Source of the DNA: Xestospongia muta
Lineage: Eukaryota; Porifera; Demospongiae; Haplosclerida; Petrosiidae
DNA: 64,000 nucleotides
Assembly: GCA_963693285.1 (NCBI GenBank)
Contig: OY848923.1
Span: 404,818-468,817 of the forward strand
Direction of reading: 5' to 3'
Under the pieces are notes generated by a model, which saw only the letters and a program-made list of their open reading frames with translations, was not told the DNA's origin and ran no database searches. Positions within the stretch are counted from its first letter, which is position 1. Every line of letters begins with the position of its first letter. Positions 47,645-62,137 of this stretch are shown one piece after another. The position numbers were made by a program, and so were the translations under genes.

Positions 47645-49973
47645 ATGGATATTACTACTGAAGATCATAATATTGGAGATGATGATTGTAGTGATATTTA
47701 TGAAGGAGATGTTAGTATAAAGCCATCAAAATTACCTAAAACAAACATATGGGATATAAGTGATGATAATGAACTCAGTAATCAGGTAAGTAGAATGATA
47801 ATTCTTCATAATGGACACTAATAGACATATAGAAGTGTCCTCAATATAGAGGTTGTATAATACACTAAAGTATTAGTATGGGACTAGAACAAGTGTCCTC
47901 AATATAGAGGTTGTATAATACACTAAAGTATTAGTATGGGACTAGAACAAGTGTCCTCAATGTAGAGGTTGTATAATACACTAAAGTATTAGTATGGGAC
48001 TAGAACAAGTGTCCTCAATATAGAGGTTGTATAATACACTAAAGTATTAGTATGGGACTAGAACAAGTGTCCTCAATATAGAGGTTGTATAATACACTAA
48101 AGTATTAGTATGGGACTAGAACAAGTGTCCTCAATATAGAGGTTGTATAATACACTAAAGTATTAGTATGGCACTAGAGCTAGTGTCCTCAATATAGAGG
48201 TTGTATAATAGACTAAAGTATTAGTATGGGACTAGAACAAGTGTCCTCAATATAGAGGTTGTATAATACACTAAAGTATTAGTATGGGACTAGAACAAGT
48301 GTCTTCAATATAGAGGTGTCCTCTATAATCAGTGTCCCTTATGAGAGGCTCATTATATATCCAATACATAATTTATCCTGTAGGTCATACTCAGTATAAT
48401 GTATAGCAATACTCAGTTAGGTCTAGCGTTCTATATTGTTGAGTCAGCAGAACTATATATCATGTGTGATGTAGCTGAAACCAGAGATTATGAGCTGCTG
48501 AAACGAGGTGGGTGGAGTCGACAATACTTTCCTTTTAAAATGTTGTATTAGTTATTTTACAAGTTGATCCTACTGTTATATTGACCAGCTCAATACAAGA
48601 TGAATCGTTACAACAAATCCTTACTAACTATGGTGAGTAAATGTAAATGGAGACAATAATTACATGTACTGTTTCATATATGATACAATATGATATAGAT
48701 GTGATACAATATGATATAGATATGATACAATATGATATAGATGTGATACAATATGATACAGATGTGATACAATATGATACAGATATGATACAATATGATA
48801 CAGATATGATACAATATGATACAGATGTGATACAGTATGATACAGATGTGATACAGTATGATATAGTATGATATAGTACTATGATTCAGTATGATACAAA
48901 TACGATACAATATGATACAGTATGATTCAGTATGATACAATATGATACAATATGATACAGTATGATACAAGTATGATACAGTATGGTTCAATATGATACA
49001 ATATGATACAATATGATATAGATATGATACAGTATGATACAGACTAATGTATTGTATGTATCGAATACAATATGATACAGAATACTGAGGTCTTGAAGTG
49101 TCTAATATAAAGAGATTTTAATATATTAAAAGATATTACTAATATTATTTAATAAATAATAAATATATGTTTTATATTATCTGTTTATCTTTGCAGCTGA
49201 ACCAAATTCTTCTACTGATAGCACTGCTACATCTACTAAACCAACTGTTGAAGTGTTACCAAGCACTGAATTTAGTAAGGGACATTTCTCTCTTACTGAC
49301 TGTGATGTCATAATGATGTCATTGTTTTTAAAGAATATGAGTCATGTCATCGACGTATTTTATCATTTCCCTCTATTCCGGGAGTACCAGCCGGTGCTAG
49401 TGAGGAAGAAAGAGCAGTGAAGATCTCCTCGCTGATACCACTAGACTCACAAAATATGGTAAGAGAAAGATCGTAATGTAATCTCTCTTTAATGGACACT
49501 TCTGGATACTGTCCTTAGTATAGAGGTGTTTGTTATGTAATAAACTAGAGTATTATAATGGGAATAGAACAAGTGTCCTTAATATAGAGTGTCCATTATA
49601 AGAGGTTTCTATTAACACATTTAACTAAGTGCTATTGTGTAATTTTGTTTACAGGTACGGAGTTTGGGAGCTTTGTTAAAATATTTAGAGAAGAAGAGAG
49701 TAGGTATTGAACTAGAGGATGCAGGAACACGTGTGCCATTATTAACTATCAAAAACTTTACACTGTTAGTAAATCATGAAATATCTATAAATACTTCATT
49801 TTTTTCCAGTGATAAACTTGTTTTAATGGACAATGCTACTTACAGGTAATGTGACTGGTCTCTAGTTCACTAACTATATATTTATTGTTAGTTCATTGAG
49901 AATATTTTATCGTGAGTCTCATCCTTCAGTTTATAAAGATAGCAAAGGAAGTAAAGAAGGACTGTCATTATTT

Positions 49974-50021
<48 letters not shown>

Positions 50022-50302
50022 TGTGTGGGTGTGTGTTTGTGTGTGTCTATCATTGTTAATTTCCTATAGGTATTGCCAATCGCACTCGTTCTCCATTAGG
50101 TCAAAAATTATTAAAGTAATTAATATTATAATAGTTTTTTTAAATATTTATGTTTCTCACTGTAGATTGTGGTTCCTTAGACCTCTAAAAGATTTATCAA
50201 TGTTACAATGTCGTCAAGAGGCAATTGAATTCTTAAGCAATCCACGACATAGTGATATTACTAGCTCACTTATTGATTGCCTCAAAAATATCAAGAATAT
50301 AC

Positions 50303-50396
<94 letters not shown>

Positions 50397-53313
50397 AATC
50401 ATTTTCTCTAGAGAATATTGGTACATTTGATGACATCTCAATTAACAATATCAGAGTGGCAAGCATTATATAAGGTATAAACAATAATAATATAATTAAT
50501 TATATTAATTAATGTATTATTTATTAGACTGCTTATAATGCTATTTGTATTGGTGATATATGTCGCAGTTTACCTCAAACTATAGACATATTTAAAAAGG
50601 TTTCTTGTACAATATAATTATATTAATTAATATAACTTACTTTATTAATAGATCAGCAGTGTTTTTAATGATGATCTTCATCGTATTGCTAGCTTAATTA
50701 ATAAAATAGTAAATTATTTAATTGTCTGTCAGTTTGTTCATTCATCCATTTAGTAATCCATCTATCCATTTATTAATCCATCTATCCATTTATTAATCCA
50801 TCCATCCATTTATTAATCTATCCATCCATTTATTAATCTATCTATCCATTTACTAATCCATCTATCCATTTATCAAGCCATCTATTCATCTGCTTTCTCT
50901 TTAGATCGACTTTGAAGAATCCAATATTCAAAATAGGTTTGTTGTCAAACATGGAGTAGACTCTGGCTTAGATGAGAGTACGACTCTCTCTTTACTTGTT
51001 ACACCTCTTTAATCTCTCTCTCTCTCTCTCTCTTTAACATGAAGAGAAACAAACTTATAATGGTCTACCAGATCTGATGACTCGTGTAGCATCAACAGAA
51101 CTAGAGAAATTGGATCCTGAAGTTAAAGAATGTCAAGTTATTTATGTACCTCAAGTAAATAAAATATCAACTATATATATGTATGTCTCCTTGTCTCTGA
51201 CTGATTGCAGCTTGGTTATCTCTTGCGTTTTGAACGGACATCTTGGATGAAAGAAGAGAAAGATTTTCATGTTGATGATATGATGTTTGTGGTAAGAGAG
51301 AAAGATAGAGATAACTGTTGATATAATGAGACGCTTTAATTTTTGTAGTTTTTATCAGAAGACCATGTACACTACAAGACCAGTGCAACAAAAGGTAGAG
51401 AGAGAAGGCTGGAGAGAGAGGGGAGAGGGCAGAGGGAAGGAAGGAGGAAAGATAGAGGAAGGGAAGTAGACGATATTGTAATTATTTTTCTATCTTTTGT
51501 AGAGTTAGATCGATTGTTAGGTGACACACAATGTGAAATTCATGGTATTCTTACTGATATATAATATTTGTATTATAACTATTATCATTATAGACTGTGA
51601 GACAGCTATTATGCACAGACTACAGTCAGTAATATCTGAACATACACAAACATTAGTATCTATAGTGGAATGTGCTGCAGAACTTGATTGGTATGTATAG
51701 AAGGATCAGGGTTTTTAGGAAAAATTTTCATACATAATACATAAAATAAAAATTAATGTACTTTGCTCAGGGGGAGGGGGGCAAAACCATTTGCAGGGGG
51801 GGGGGTGAAATGCCCCCCTCAAACCTCCTAAAAAACCATAGGGGATGTTGTACAAAAATTGAATGAATAGATAAAAAGTTATATAATTTCTTTCCCTTTT
51901 TCAGTTTAGTATCTTTGACTTTGTTAGCTAGAGAACATAATTATGTAAAGCCAGAATTAACAGATGACAATGTTATATACATCAAAGCAGGCAGGTATGA
52001 AACCACAGACCTTACAGACCACTCCTCACTCACTCACTCACTCTCTCTCTCCTATAGACATCCTTTACAAGAACTATGTGTCAATACTTTTGTTCCTAAT
52101 GATACTTGTTTGGATTTGACACATGGTCGTATGAAAATTCTTACAGGTGCTAATGCTAGCGGAAAAAGTGTTTACTTAACACAAGTATGACATAATAGAT
52201 GAGAGAACAAATAGATATACAGACATGGTAATAAATAGACGATCTTTGTTTTCTTTGTTTTTTAGGTTGGGCTAATAGTTTATTTAGCTCACATTGGTAG
52301 CTTTGTACCAGCAGAAATAGCAAAAATTGGCCTACAAGATGGTATATTTACTAGAATCCAAACAAGAGAATCTATCTCTGTGTCCCAATCTGCTTTCTTA
52401 ATTGATATAAATCAGGTAACTATAGTAACCATGAGGTGTGTTATATTATATTTGTGTAGGTATCGTGTGCAGTACAAAGCAGTACTGAGCGTTCATTGAT
52501 ATTGTTAGATGAGTTTGGTAAAGGAACAGCTACTGTAAGTGTTATAATAATGACAATATATAAGGAGACCATAGTTTCTTTACAATGATTATAGCACCCT
52601 CTCATAATGTATTATTGATGATGTAATATAGGTTGATGGACTCTCATTGTTAACAGCTGTACTACGATATTGGTTAAGAAAGGAGAAGTCTTGTCCAAAT
52701 ATTTTAGTTTCTACACATTTTCATTCCGTGATTCAACAGAAACTTTTACCTACAACAAAACTAGTAGAATATTTAGTAAGTCTCTCCATTCCATTCCATC
52801 CATCCATTCCTTCATCTATCCATTCATCAGACGATGGACACACTCAACGAGAATGGAGAATTAATCTTCCTTTATCAACTAACTCAAGGTCATAGTGATA
52901 CCAGCTATGCTTGTCACATTGCCGCTAATGTGGGACTACCCCAGTCAATTATAAAAAGAGGATCATTAGTATGTGTAATCAGTAGACTCAGTTATTGAAA
53001 TATAGCATATCTGGTTTAGGTTTCAGACCAAATACGTCAGAATGAGACTGTGACAAGAGCAGATCAAGTTGATATGGAAACCAGAAATAAAACGTAAAAT
53101 AATTATTACCATAGCAACAAATACATGTGTTCTCATGTAGTAGTAGAGAGAATATTGTTTATAATGGCAGGTTTAAATTTAATGATTTATTTTCTTATGT
53201 ATTTCAGATGTGCATCAATTGTATCAAGATTTTTAGATCTTGACCTTGAGAGAGACAATGTTGTTGGATTCTTGCAAGAGTTTGTACTACCTTCAGCTAA
53301 AGATATCCTCTAA
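47645..53313 (+). CDS. MSH5: MSH5, meiotic MutS homologue
   Basis: Orthologue of MSH5, which pairs with MSH4 (MutS-gamma) to stabilise crossover intermediates in meiosis. The start MDITTEDHN at 47645 is the first ATG in frame. Recognisable blocks: [45 protein letters not shown]-type core; DWQ-like lever region; [35 protein letters not shown]. The ATPase domain has Walker [15 protein letters not shown] (about 52143-52175), then [20 protein letters not shown] and Walker [15 protein letters not shown], then the C-terminal [16 protein letters not shown]. Lack of an N-terminal mismatch-binding domain fits MSH4/5, and sequence favours MSH5. About 25 exons; introns hold two related inverted-repeat elements, a 400-bp GATACAATAT array, and GT, GA and CCAT repeats. 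Confidence 0.94.
47804..48350. mobile_element. inverted-repeat element with interior expanded to a 58-bp minisatellite
   Basis: Outer ends are TCATAATGGACACT (near 47806-47819) and AGTGTCCCTTATGAGAGG (48331-48348), which are near-perfect inverted repeats. Between them lie about 8.5 copies of a 58-bp unit (gtgtcctcaatatagaggtt...tatgggactagaacaa). A single-copy relative is at 49483-49605. Confidence 0.7.
48670..49078. repeat. GATACAATAT-type satellite
   Basis: About 400 bp of gatacaatat/gatacagat units in an MSH5 intron. The long minus-strand Ile/Leu/Tyr/His frame is an artefact. Confidence 0.93.
49483..49605. mobile_element. MITE-like element, single-copy relative of the 48-kb array
   Basis: Ends CTCTCTTTAATGGACACT and AGTGTCCATTATAAGAGG are inverted repeats. 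The interior (tgtccttagtatagaggt...gggaatagaacaagtgtcc) matches the 58-bp unit. MSH5 intron. Confidence 0.7.
49977..50046. repeat. (GT)n microsatellite
   Basis: GT run directly after a donor, filling an MSH5 intron. Confidence 0.93.
50308..50393. repeat. (GA)n microsatellite
   Basis: GA run starting at the donor after ...KNIKNIP in MSH5. Confidence 0.94.
50725..50895. repeat. 20-bp minisatellite
   Basis: About eight copies of ccatctatccatttattaat and variants in an MSH5 intron. Confidence 0.9.
51706..51845. mobile_element. foldback element with long G and C runs
   Basis: Imperfect inverted ends (cagggtttttagga near 51709 and cctaaaaaaccatag near 51828) enclose GGGGGAGGGGGG, a run of ten G and a CCCCCC tract. 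This could form a hairpin or a G-quadruplex in the MSH5 intron 51693-51903. Confidence 0.55.
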
Positions 53314-53472
53314 TATTTATAGATAGAGAGACATTCTATTTATAGAACATTAGGCATTACATCATTCTTCTAAGTCACATTAAATATTAATATCAGTTCA
53401 GAAGATAACTCTTAAATAACACAAAAATATTATTAGCAATTACATATGGAGTTGCTATGGTTACTATGTACA

Positions 53473-54297
53473 TCATGACTGTCTTTGAAATAAATATTGG
53501 TTAATATCATATATTGTCCATTGTAATGGATATTCACTGTCCCAGTATATCTCCGAACCAAACTTCCATAAATGATAACCATCTACGAGCTGGTTAGATC
53601 CTTGTAGTGTTTCATTATTTTTATCTATTACGACAAACTTCTCTTTTGTGTTGAAAGAAACCAATATTAAGAACTCCATCTTGGCTAGAGTTGCTTCTTT
53701 ACCAATCTCTCTCGCTGCCTCTATTGTAAATCGTCCATTAGTTTCCATCAAGTTTTCTAATTTTGATTGACTAGTGATAATTTTTTGACCTAACCACGAA
53801 ATGGTATGTTCATCGTCTGGATTAGCTGAACCAACAACAGAGTTCACACCTATTACCTTTAAATGTCTTATAGATTCAATGTCTACATAAATTTGTGAGG
53901 ACTTGGGTAGCGATGTTAATGAGGAGATCATTGGTTTGTAAAGATCTGGATGTAAAAGTCCTTTTAGTTTTTCATGTTGATCTGGCAATGATAAGAGTTT
54001 GGTAATATGGTGAATGGCATCTTTTGCTCCCTCAAGAAATTCTCCCGGTACAAACTCTATTCCGGTGAGGTTTCTAACTACACGTTTAAGTAAATGTAAT
54101 CCAGCAAGCCTATTCAAAAATGATTCTGATGATGAATAGGGTCGTGAACTGTGTGGCCATGGTAACGGATAATCTGACAGTTCATTAGTAGGAGGTGTAA
54201 CAGTGTGAATGGAAGATGTTGTGTGTAAGTAGTTAGTATGTCCGATTCTAGGATATATGGCTCTATAAAGATGATATCTGGACACCATTGTACCCAT
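53473..54297 (-). CDS. mitochondrial matrix protein with Tim44-like domain, MAIP1-like
   Basis: Single-exon gene for 274 residues, MGTMVSRYHLYRAIY to YLFQRQS-stop. The N-terminus is rich in Arg, Ser, Thr and His with few acids, as in a mitochondrial targeting sequence. A region with NRLAGLHLLKRVVRNL, EFLEGAKDAIHHITKLLS and KLKGLLHPDLYKPMISSL precedes an alpha/beta part ending YWDSEYPLQWTIYDINQYLF. This pattern resembles the Tim44-like fold of MAIP1 (C2orf47), which helps m-AAA protease assembly and EMRE import, and also the related MRPL45. I favour MAIP1 but the match is by pattern only. It is tail to tail with MSH5 and divergent from RAVER (293 bp). Confidence 0.55.
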   Translation of the reverse strand: MGTMVSRYHLYRAIYPRIGHTNYLHTTSSIHTVTPPTNELSDYPLPWPHSSRPYSSSESFLNRLAGLHLLKRVVRNLTGIEFVPGEFLEGAKDAIHHITKLLSLPDQHEKLKGLLHPDLYKPMISSLTSLPKSSQIYVDIESIRHLKVIGVNSVVGSANPDDEHTISWLGQKIITSQSKLENLMETNGRFTIEAAREIGKEATLAKMEFLILVSFNTKEKFVVIDKNNETLQGSNQLVDGYHLWKFGSEIYWDSEYPLQWTIYDINQYLFQRQS

Positions 54298-54590
54298 CTG
54301 AAAAACAAATCAAATATGTTATCATCATAACAATAATTAACTTACTGTGGTCTAATATACTGCTCACGTGACTTCTTAATTAAGCTTTAATTAATTCAAC
54401 TTGATAACCTTGTTTTCAAAACTCGTGGCGGTGTGAAGGTGTTAAGGCGTTAATGTACAACGTGTCTTTAGTGCAGTTAGGGCTGTAATACAGCGGTAGA
54501 AGAGAGCCTTGTGTAGACCTCGTGTAAGCATTGAGAGCGTCCATGATTTAAATCTAAATTCTTTAGGTATCTCCTTGACAACAGAATAAT

Positions 54591-57500
54591 ATGAAGGGTA
54601 GCAAATCTACTGAAGATGTGCAGGAACAAACTGGTCATGTTAGTAATAGTAAGTGATAATAACTGTATTGTGTATTACATTGCTATTCCATTAGGTGAAG
54701 AGGTTGTTCAAGCAACAGTGGAGACTGAAAAAGTGGTTGCTGAGATGCATGCAGAATTTGCACATAGGCGTAAAATTATTGTCTCTGGGTTACCTGTGGA
54801 TTTCACTGAAGAGGTAGAATTATTTTTAACAATTGAATAAATTCTATTAACTTTATTAATCCATTTGTTTGTTAATTCATCCATTCCTATGCCCATTCAT
54901 CCATTCCTATACTCATTCATCCATTCCTATACCCATTCATCCATTCCTATACTATTTCATCCATTCCTATACTATTTCATCCATTATATACCCATTCATC
55001 CATTCCTATACCCATTCATCCATTCCTATATCCATTCATCCATTTCTATACTCATTCATCCATTTATCCTCCCTCTCTCACAACAGTCATTTAAAACCCT
55101 TTTATCCAATCAAGACTACATTATCGCTTCAAATATAAAAGATGAAACAATGAAGTTAGTCTTCCCAACATTATCAGCTGCTAGAATGGCCATTCAAGAA
55201 CTCAATGGACTTAAGTTAGATGGTTATAAACTAACAGCTCAATTCGGACATCCAGACTCTTTTCTTTTCATTGGTAACCTTCCTAAATGGTACGATAAAA
55301 CTAAACTTTATAATCTCTTTTCACCATATGGGACGATACTACGATGTTTTGTGGTTTACAGTATTGATACTGGGGAAAGTAAAAATTATGGATTTGTGGA
55401 ATTTTTAACCCGTGAAGAGGCAATGGGTGCTAAACAAAAAATGGCCACTCGAGTTGTTGGCAGTCGTAGTTTGCGAGTTGATTTTGCTGACAATGGTATG
55501 CAAACTTGTGAAGATTTACACTCAAAGACGCTGTTCGTGGACAAGTTACCTAAAGGCTTGAAAGATGAGAGTAACTTAAAAGAGCTGTTTGAAGAGTATG
55601 GAACTGTTAACTTCTGTCAGGTGAGGGAGAAACCCAAGTGCACACCTCCAATGATAACAACTCTGTTGTTTTAGTGGAGTTAGTAAGGGATGGTTTGTTG
55701 TTTATGATTATAAGCTTGTTTGCACATATACGAAAACTAAACTATGGTATTGTTAATATCATCCTAAGTAAATATAATAACAATACCGTATTTGCTGGTT
55801 GTTAGGCGCATGTGGTTATTAAACGCATATTGTTTGCTAAGCGCACACATTTATCTTGGTCAGAATTCTTTTTTAATAAATGCTTAATAAATTATTAATA
55901 AGCAATATGCATGGCCAATGATGAATCTGTCCTTCATCACAGATATAGCAAAATGGTTATGTTCATTTGCTTCCTCTTTCACTGATAGAAGAACTTCTCC
56001 AACTGAAGGTTTCCATGCTGTACATAATGTAATGACCTATAATTATGCTGTGAACTCAGTGGAAACACCAGCCCTTCCACATGCTCGAGTGAGAGCCACA
56101 CCCAGAAAGTGACATCATCCGCAAAGGCTATTTGTTAAACACGTATCCTTATTAAGCCTATATTTTCTTCCTGTGGAGATACAAGTGCATGCGCTTAATA
56201 ACCGGCAAATATGGTATGTGTCAATGTCAAGGACCTGTATATATATATATAGTATTCAACTATCTGTAGCAGTCATGTATACAACGTAATAAGTAAATTA
56301 ATCAGGTTAAGTTAGACTTGTATATATAATAGAGATTATAATAAAATCTACTAACTCACAGATTTAATACTATTTACTAGATCGCTCTGACTGCTACTGG
56401 TATGCCTAGAGGATTTGCTTTTATTGATATGAGTACATCAGAGGAAGCAGAAAAAGCACAGAGACTGTGTAATCAGAAAGTGTTTGAGGGACAAGAAATT
56501 CGAGTGTCTTTTGGCATGCCCTGTAGACCAGGAGCTTGTATACTTCAGCCAAAAAATGTCCCATTTAATACATTATGGAGTGCTAACGTTGTTCCACCAT
56601 CTCTTGGACTAATATGCCCACAAGAAAAAATATTTGTGAGTGTTTTTAAATAGTGATACTTTTGTCTCTTGTCCTTCCATCCATTCGTCCATTCTATTTG
56701 TCCATCCATCCATTTATTCACACATGTATACCTCCTATAGATATCCACATATCCCTCTGATCAAACCTATGCTATAGGACCTCATACACACTTTACAACA
56801 GCTCCCATATATACTAGTGTACACACTGCATCAAGTTTAGCAACCTCTTCTTCTCATATTTTAATTCCTGTCACTGCCATCCCTACAACACATCATCCTC
56901 ACCTTCACCTTCCCACATCTGAGCAATCTGAGACACTGCCTCCAGAATCATCAGAGCTAAAAGAAAATGTATCTGTTCAAGAAAAGGTAGGCTAATAGAG
57001 TAATGGTGGCTATCCTAGGTCATTTTGGTAAGTACTGATGTTTACTAGTCTAGAACTTATTAATGGTAGCTATCCTAGGTCACTGTGGTAAGTAGTGATG
57101 TTTATTAGTCTAGAGCTTACTAATGGTAGCTATCCTAGATCACTGTAGTAAGTACTGATGTTTACTAGTCTAGAGCTTACTAATGGTAGCTATCTTAGGT
57201 CACTGTGGTAAGTACTGATGTTTACTAGTCTAGAAATTACTAATGGTAGCTATCCTAGGTCACTGTGGTAAGTACTGATGTTTACTAGTCTAGAACTTAT
57301 TAATGGTAGCTATCCTAGGTCACTGTAGTAAGTAGTGATGTTTATTAGTCTAGAGCTTACTAATGGTAGCTATCCTAGGTCACTGTAGTAAGTACTGATG
57401 TTTACTAGTCTAGAACTTATTAATGCTAGCTATCTTTCACACTGCTTTTTCTCTTTAGTCTCCCTGTAAAATTGGTCAAAAACGTCACTTACACGAGGAC

Positions 57501-57617
57501 AATGACAACAATGATGATAAAGAGTCTATAATGGCAGTGTATGATCGTCCATATCTTGGTCAACATGATCAGGGCATACAATACACTCATCCATTAAAAC
57601 GTATACGTACCAATTAA
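54591..57617 (+). CDS. RAVER1: RAVER, PTB-binding RNA-binding protein with three RRMs
   Basis: Orthologue of raver1/raver2, nuclear-cytoplasmic proteins that assist PTB in splicing. It starts MKGSKSTEDVQEQTG. RRM1 includes RRKIIVSGLPVDF; RRM2 has SFLFIGNLPKWYD and KNYGFVEFLTREEAM; RRM3 has TLFVDKLPKGLKDESNLKEL and GFAFIDMSTSEEAEKA. These give the head-to-tail triple RRM of raver. The C-terminal tail is short, but its end, PYLGQHDQGIQYTHPLKRIR, strikingly matches the conserved raver C-terminus. Vertebrates have two paralogues, so RAVER1 is used only as a family label. The intron 55621-56380 contains a transposon-like element and the intron 56993-57458 a 60-bp repeat array. Confidence 0.92.
54870..55072. 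repeat. 20-bp minisatellite
   Basis: About nine copies of ccattcatccattcctatac and variants in a RAVER intron. The reading frame runs through it by chance. Confidence 0.9.
55783..56217. mobile_element. non-autonomous DNA transposon with 30-bp inverted repeats
   Basis: The left end ATACCGTATTTGCTGGTTGT and the next ten bases match the reverse complement of the right end (ATACCATATTTGCCGGTTAT...) at 26 of 30 positions. The element is 435 bp, with TTAAGCGCA-type subrepeats near both ends and a short open frame inside (about 55918-56112) that resembles no transposase. Flanking target-site duplication is at best TA. Confidence 0.8.
57001..57430. repeat. 60-bp tandem array, seven copies
   Basis: Seven units of exactly 60 bp (taatggtagctatcctaggt...agtctagaacttat) plus a partial eighth, differing at only a few positions, in the last RAVER intron. 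Confidence 0.96.
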
Positions 57618-57910
57618 TTGACTAATTGTTCAACTCTTTTTGTGTATGTGTGCTATGAAGCTGTGCTTACTAGCACCTACTGTATTAATATCAAATGTTA
57701 TATAACCATACTATACCATTTATTGCACCTTATATTGTTGTGTCGTTCATTTTCTGTATCTTGCTCATTCACTCATTCAATATCATTTTGCATTATTTTT
57801 TTGCACTATAATAATGTATAATTTTAACGCTAAGCGTCCAAAAATAATTTCATTATGGGTGGGTCATGTGATAGCCACGCCTACAAACAGTAAGCATATT
57901 TTGGTGTGTC

Positions 57911-58652
57911 ATGGAGCTGAAGTGTAATAGAAGTTTTGTTATGTAAGTCGGCCGGTTTTCTAACGTATAATGTCATCTCTTTACAGTTTAATAGGTCTGG
58001 CTTTGTCAGCCACACTTGGTGTTATCCTATTGTTCATTGGATGTGCTTTAAAGTTTGAGTCACCTCATTCTGGAATGTAAGTGAACAGTCTTCCTTAGTA
58101 ACAGGTTAATTTTTTCTTCATTATAGAATTAATTGGTGGGGTTTATTCGTCTGTAAGTTAACCACACCCACAATCAGCACCTAAATGATATACATTTTCT
58201 AGTGATGTTGTATCTACTATCACCTGTACCACTGACGGTAGCACGATGTTGTACATTACGAGAGTGTGTATCAGAGGAGTCGCAGTAAGTTACAGGTGCT
58301 AACTTCATGTTGCTATGGTAACCTTATCTAGGAAACTTCTATATGATATTTGTTACTTTTTGTCGGCATGTATTGTGGTGTCTGGATTTGGTAAGTAACA
58401 AGTCATGTGACAGTCACATGATAGTCATGTGATACTTGTTCTTTCATAGGCCTGCCAATAGTAATGGCAAGACATTCATTAGTAAGTAAACTATAATATC
58501 ATTAGATGTATATACAAATATCTCTCTAGATTGAATATGGTGCAGCTGCTGTAATAGGCGGAGCTAACATTTTCGTATTTTCCACTGTATACACGTTCTT
58601 TGCATTCTTTACTCGCGAAGAAGACTGGGATTGGACGTCTGATAATTGGTGA
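57911..58652 (+). CDS. LEPROT: LEPROT/VPS55-family endosomal membrane protein
   Basis: Orthologue of leptin receptor overlapping transcript and LEPROTL1 (yeast Vps55), a four-helix membrane protein of Golgi and endosomes that controls sorting of receptors to lysosomes. Seven small exons from MELKCNRSFV encode LIGLALSATLGVILLFIGCALKF (helix 1), WWGLFVLMLYLLSPVPLTVA (helix 2, with the family SPIP-like motif), CYFLSACIVVSGFGLPIVMARH (helix 3) and GGANIFVFSTVYTFFAFFTR (helix 4). The end EEDWDWTSDNW-stop matches the acidic, Trp-ended family C-terminus. Introns are mostly 40-60 nt; one contains the X-box-like GTTGCTATGGTAAC (58309-58322). Confidence 0.92.
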
Positions 58653-59016
58653 ACACACCCCCTCATCAGTTTTGTCATGTTTAGTTCTGGTATGAGTCTG
58701 TCTGTCTTGTTATTACATAATATATATTACAAACACAAGAAATATTTAACCCATAATAAGATATAATGGTATTTTACAGTGTTGTAATAATGCTTGTTGT
58801 GCGCTAATGTAAATGTGGTGTTTTTTAAAGTTTGGTGTTCCTCTGTCAGTTGAATTATCTTAAGTATACAAATATATAATGAAATATTCTCGTAAAGTAT
58901 AATATGATTACAATATTAAGATGATGCTAATGATGACACATTGATGGTACAATACATTGATATATTGGTGAGGGTCACATGATATATTGGTGACAGTCAC
59001 ATGATATAATATATTC
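58653..59016. other. intergenic between convergent 3' ends
   Basis: AT-rich, with a short duplicated acatgatatattggtga segment near 58960-59005. No gene seen. Confidence 0.5.
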
Positions 59017-62054
<3,038 letters not shown>

Positions 62055-62137
62055 GGTGCATCAGACGTCATTGATACACGGGCGTGGCTGAACTATGCCA
62101 CACACCCAATTATAACATCTAAGCTCCACCCATCAGC
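62055..62137. promoter_or_regulatory. 83-bp divergent promoter, PRMT3/FBXW9-like
   Basis: It contains ACGTCATTGAT (CRE-like), GGGCGTGGC and CCACACACCC boxes and no TATA box. Confidence 0.55.

Noticed and set aside
55918..56112. Separate coding exon in the RAVER intron
   Set aside because: Lies within the inverted-repeat element and has no convincing homology or splice support in the RAVER frame.
57001..57430. CRISPR-like array
   Set aside because: Units are contiguous 60-bp tandem copies without variable spacers, in a eukaryotic intron.
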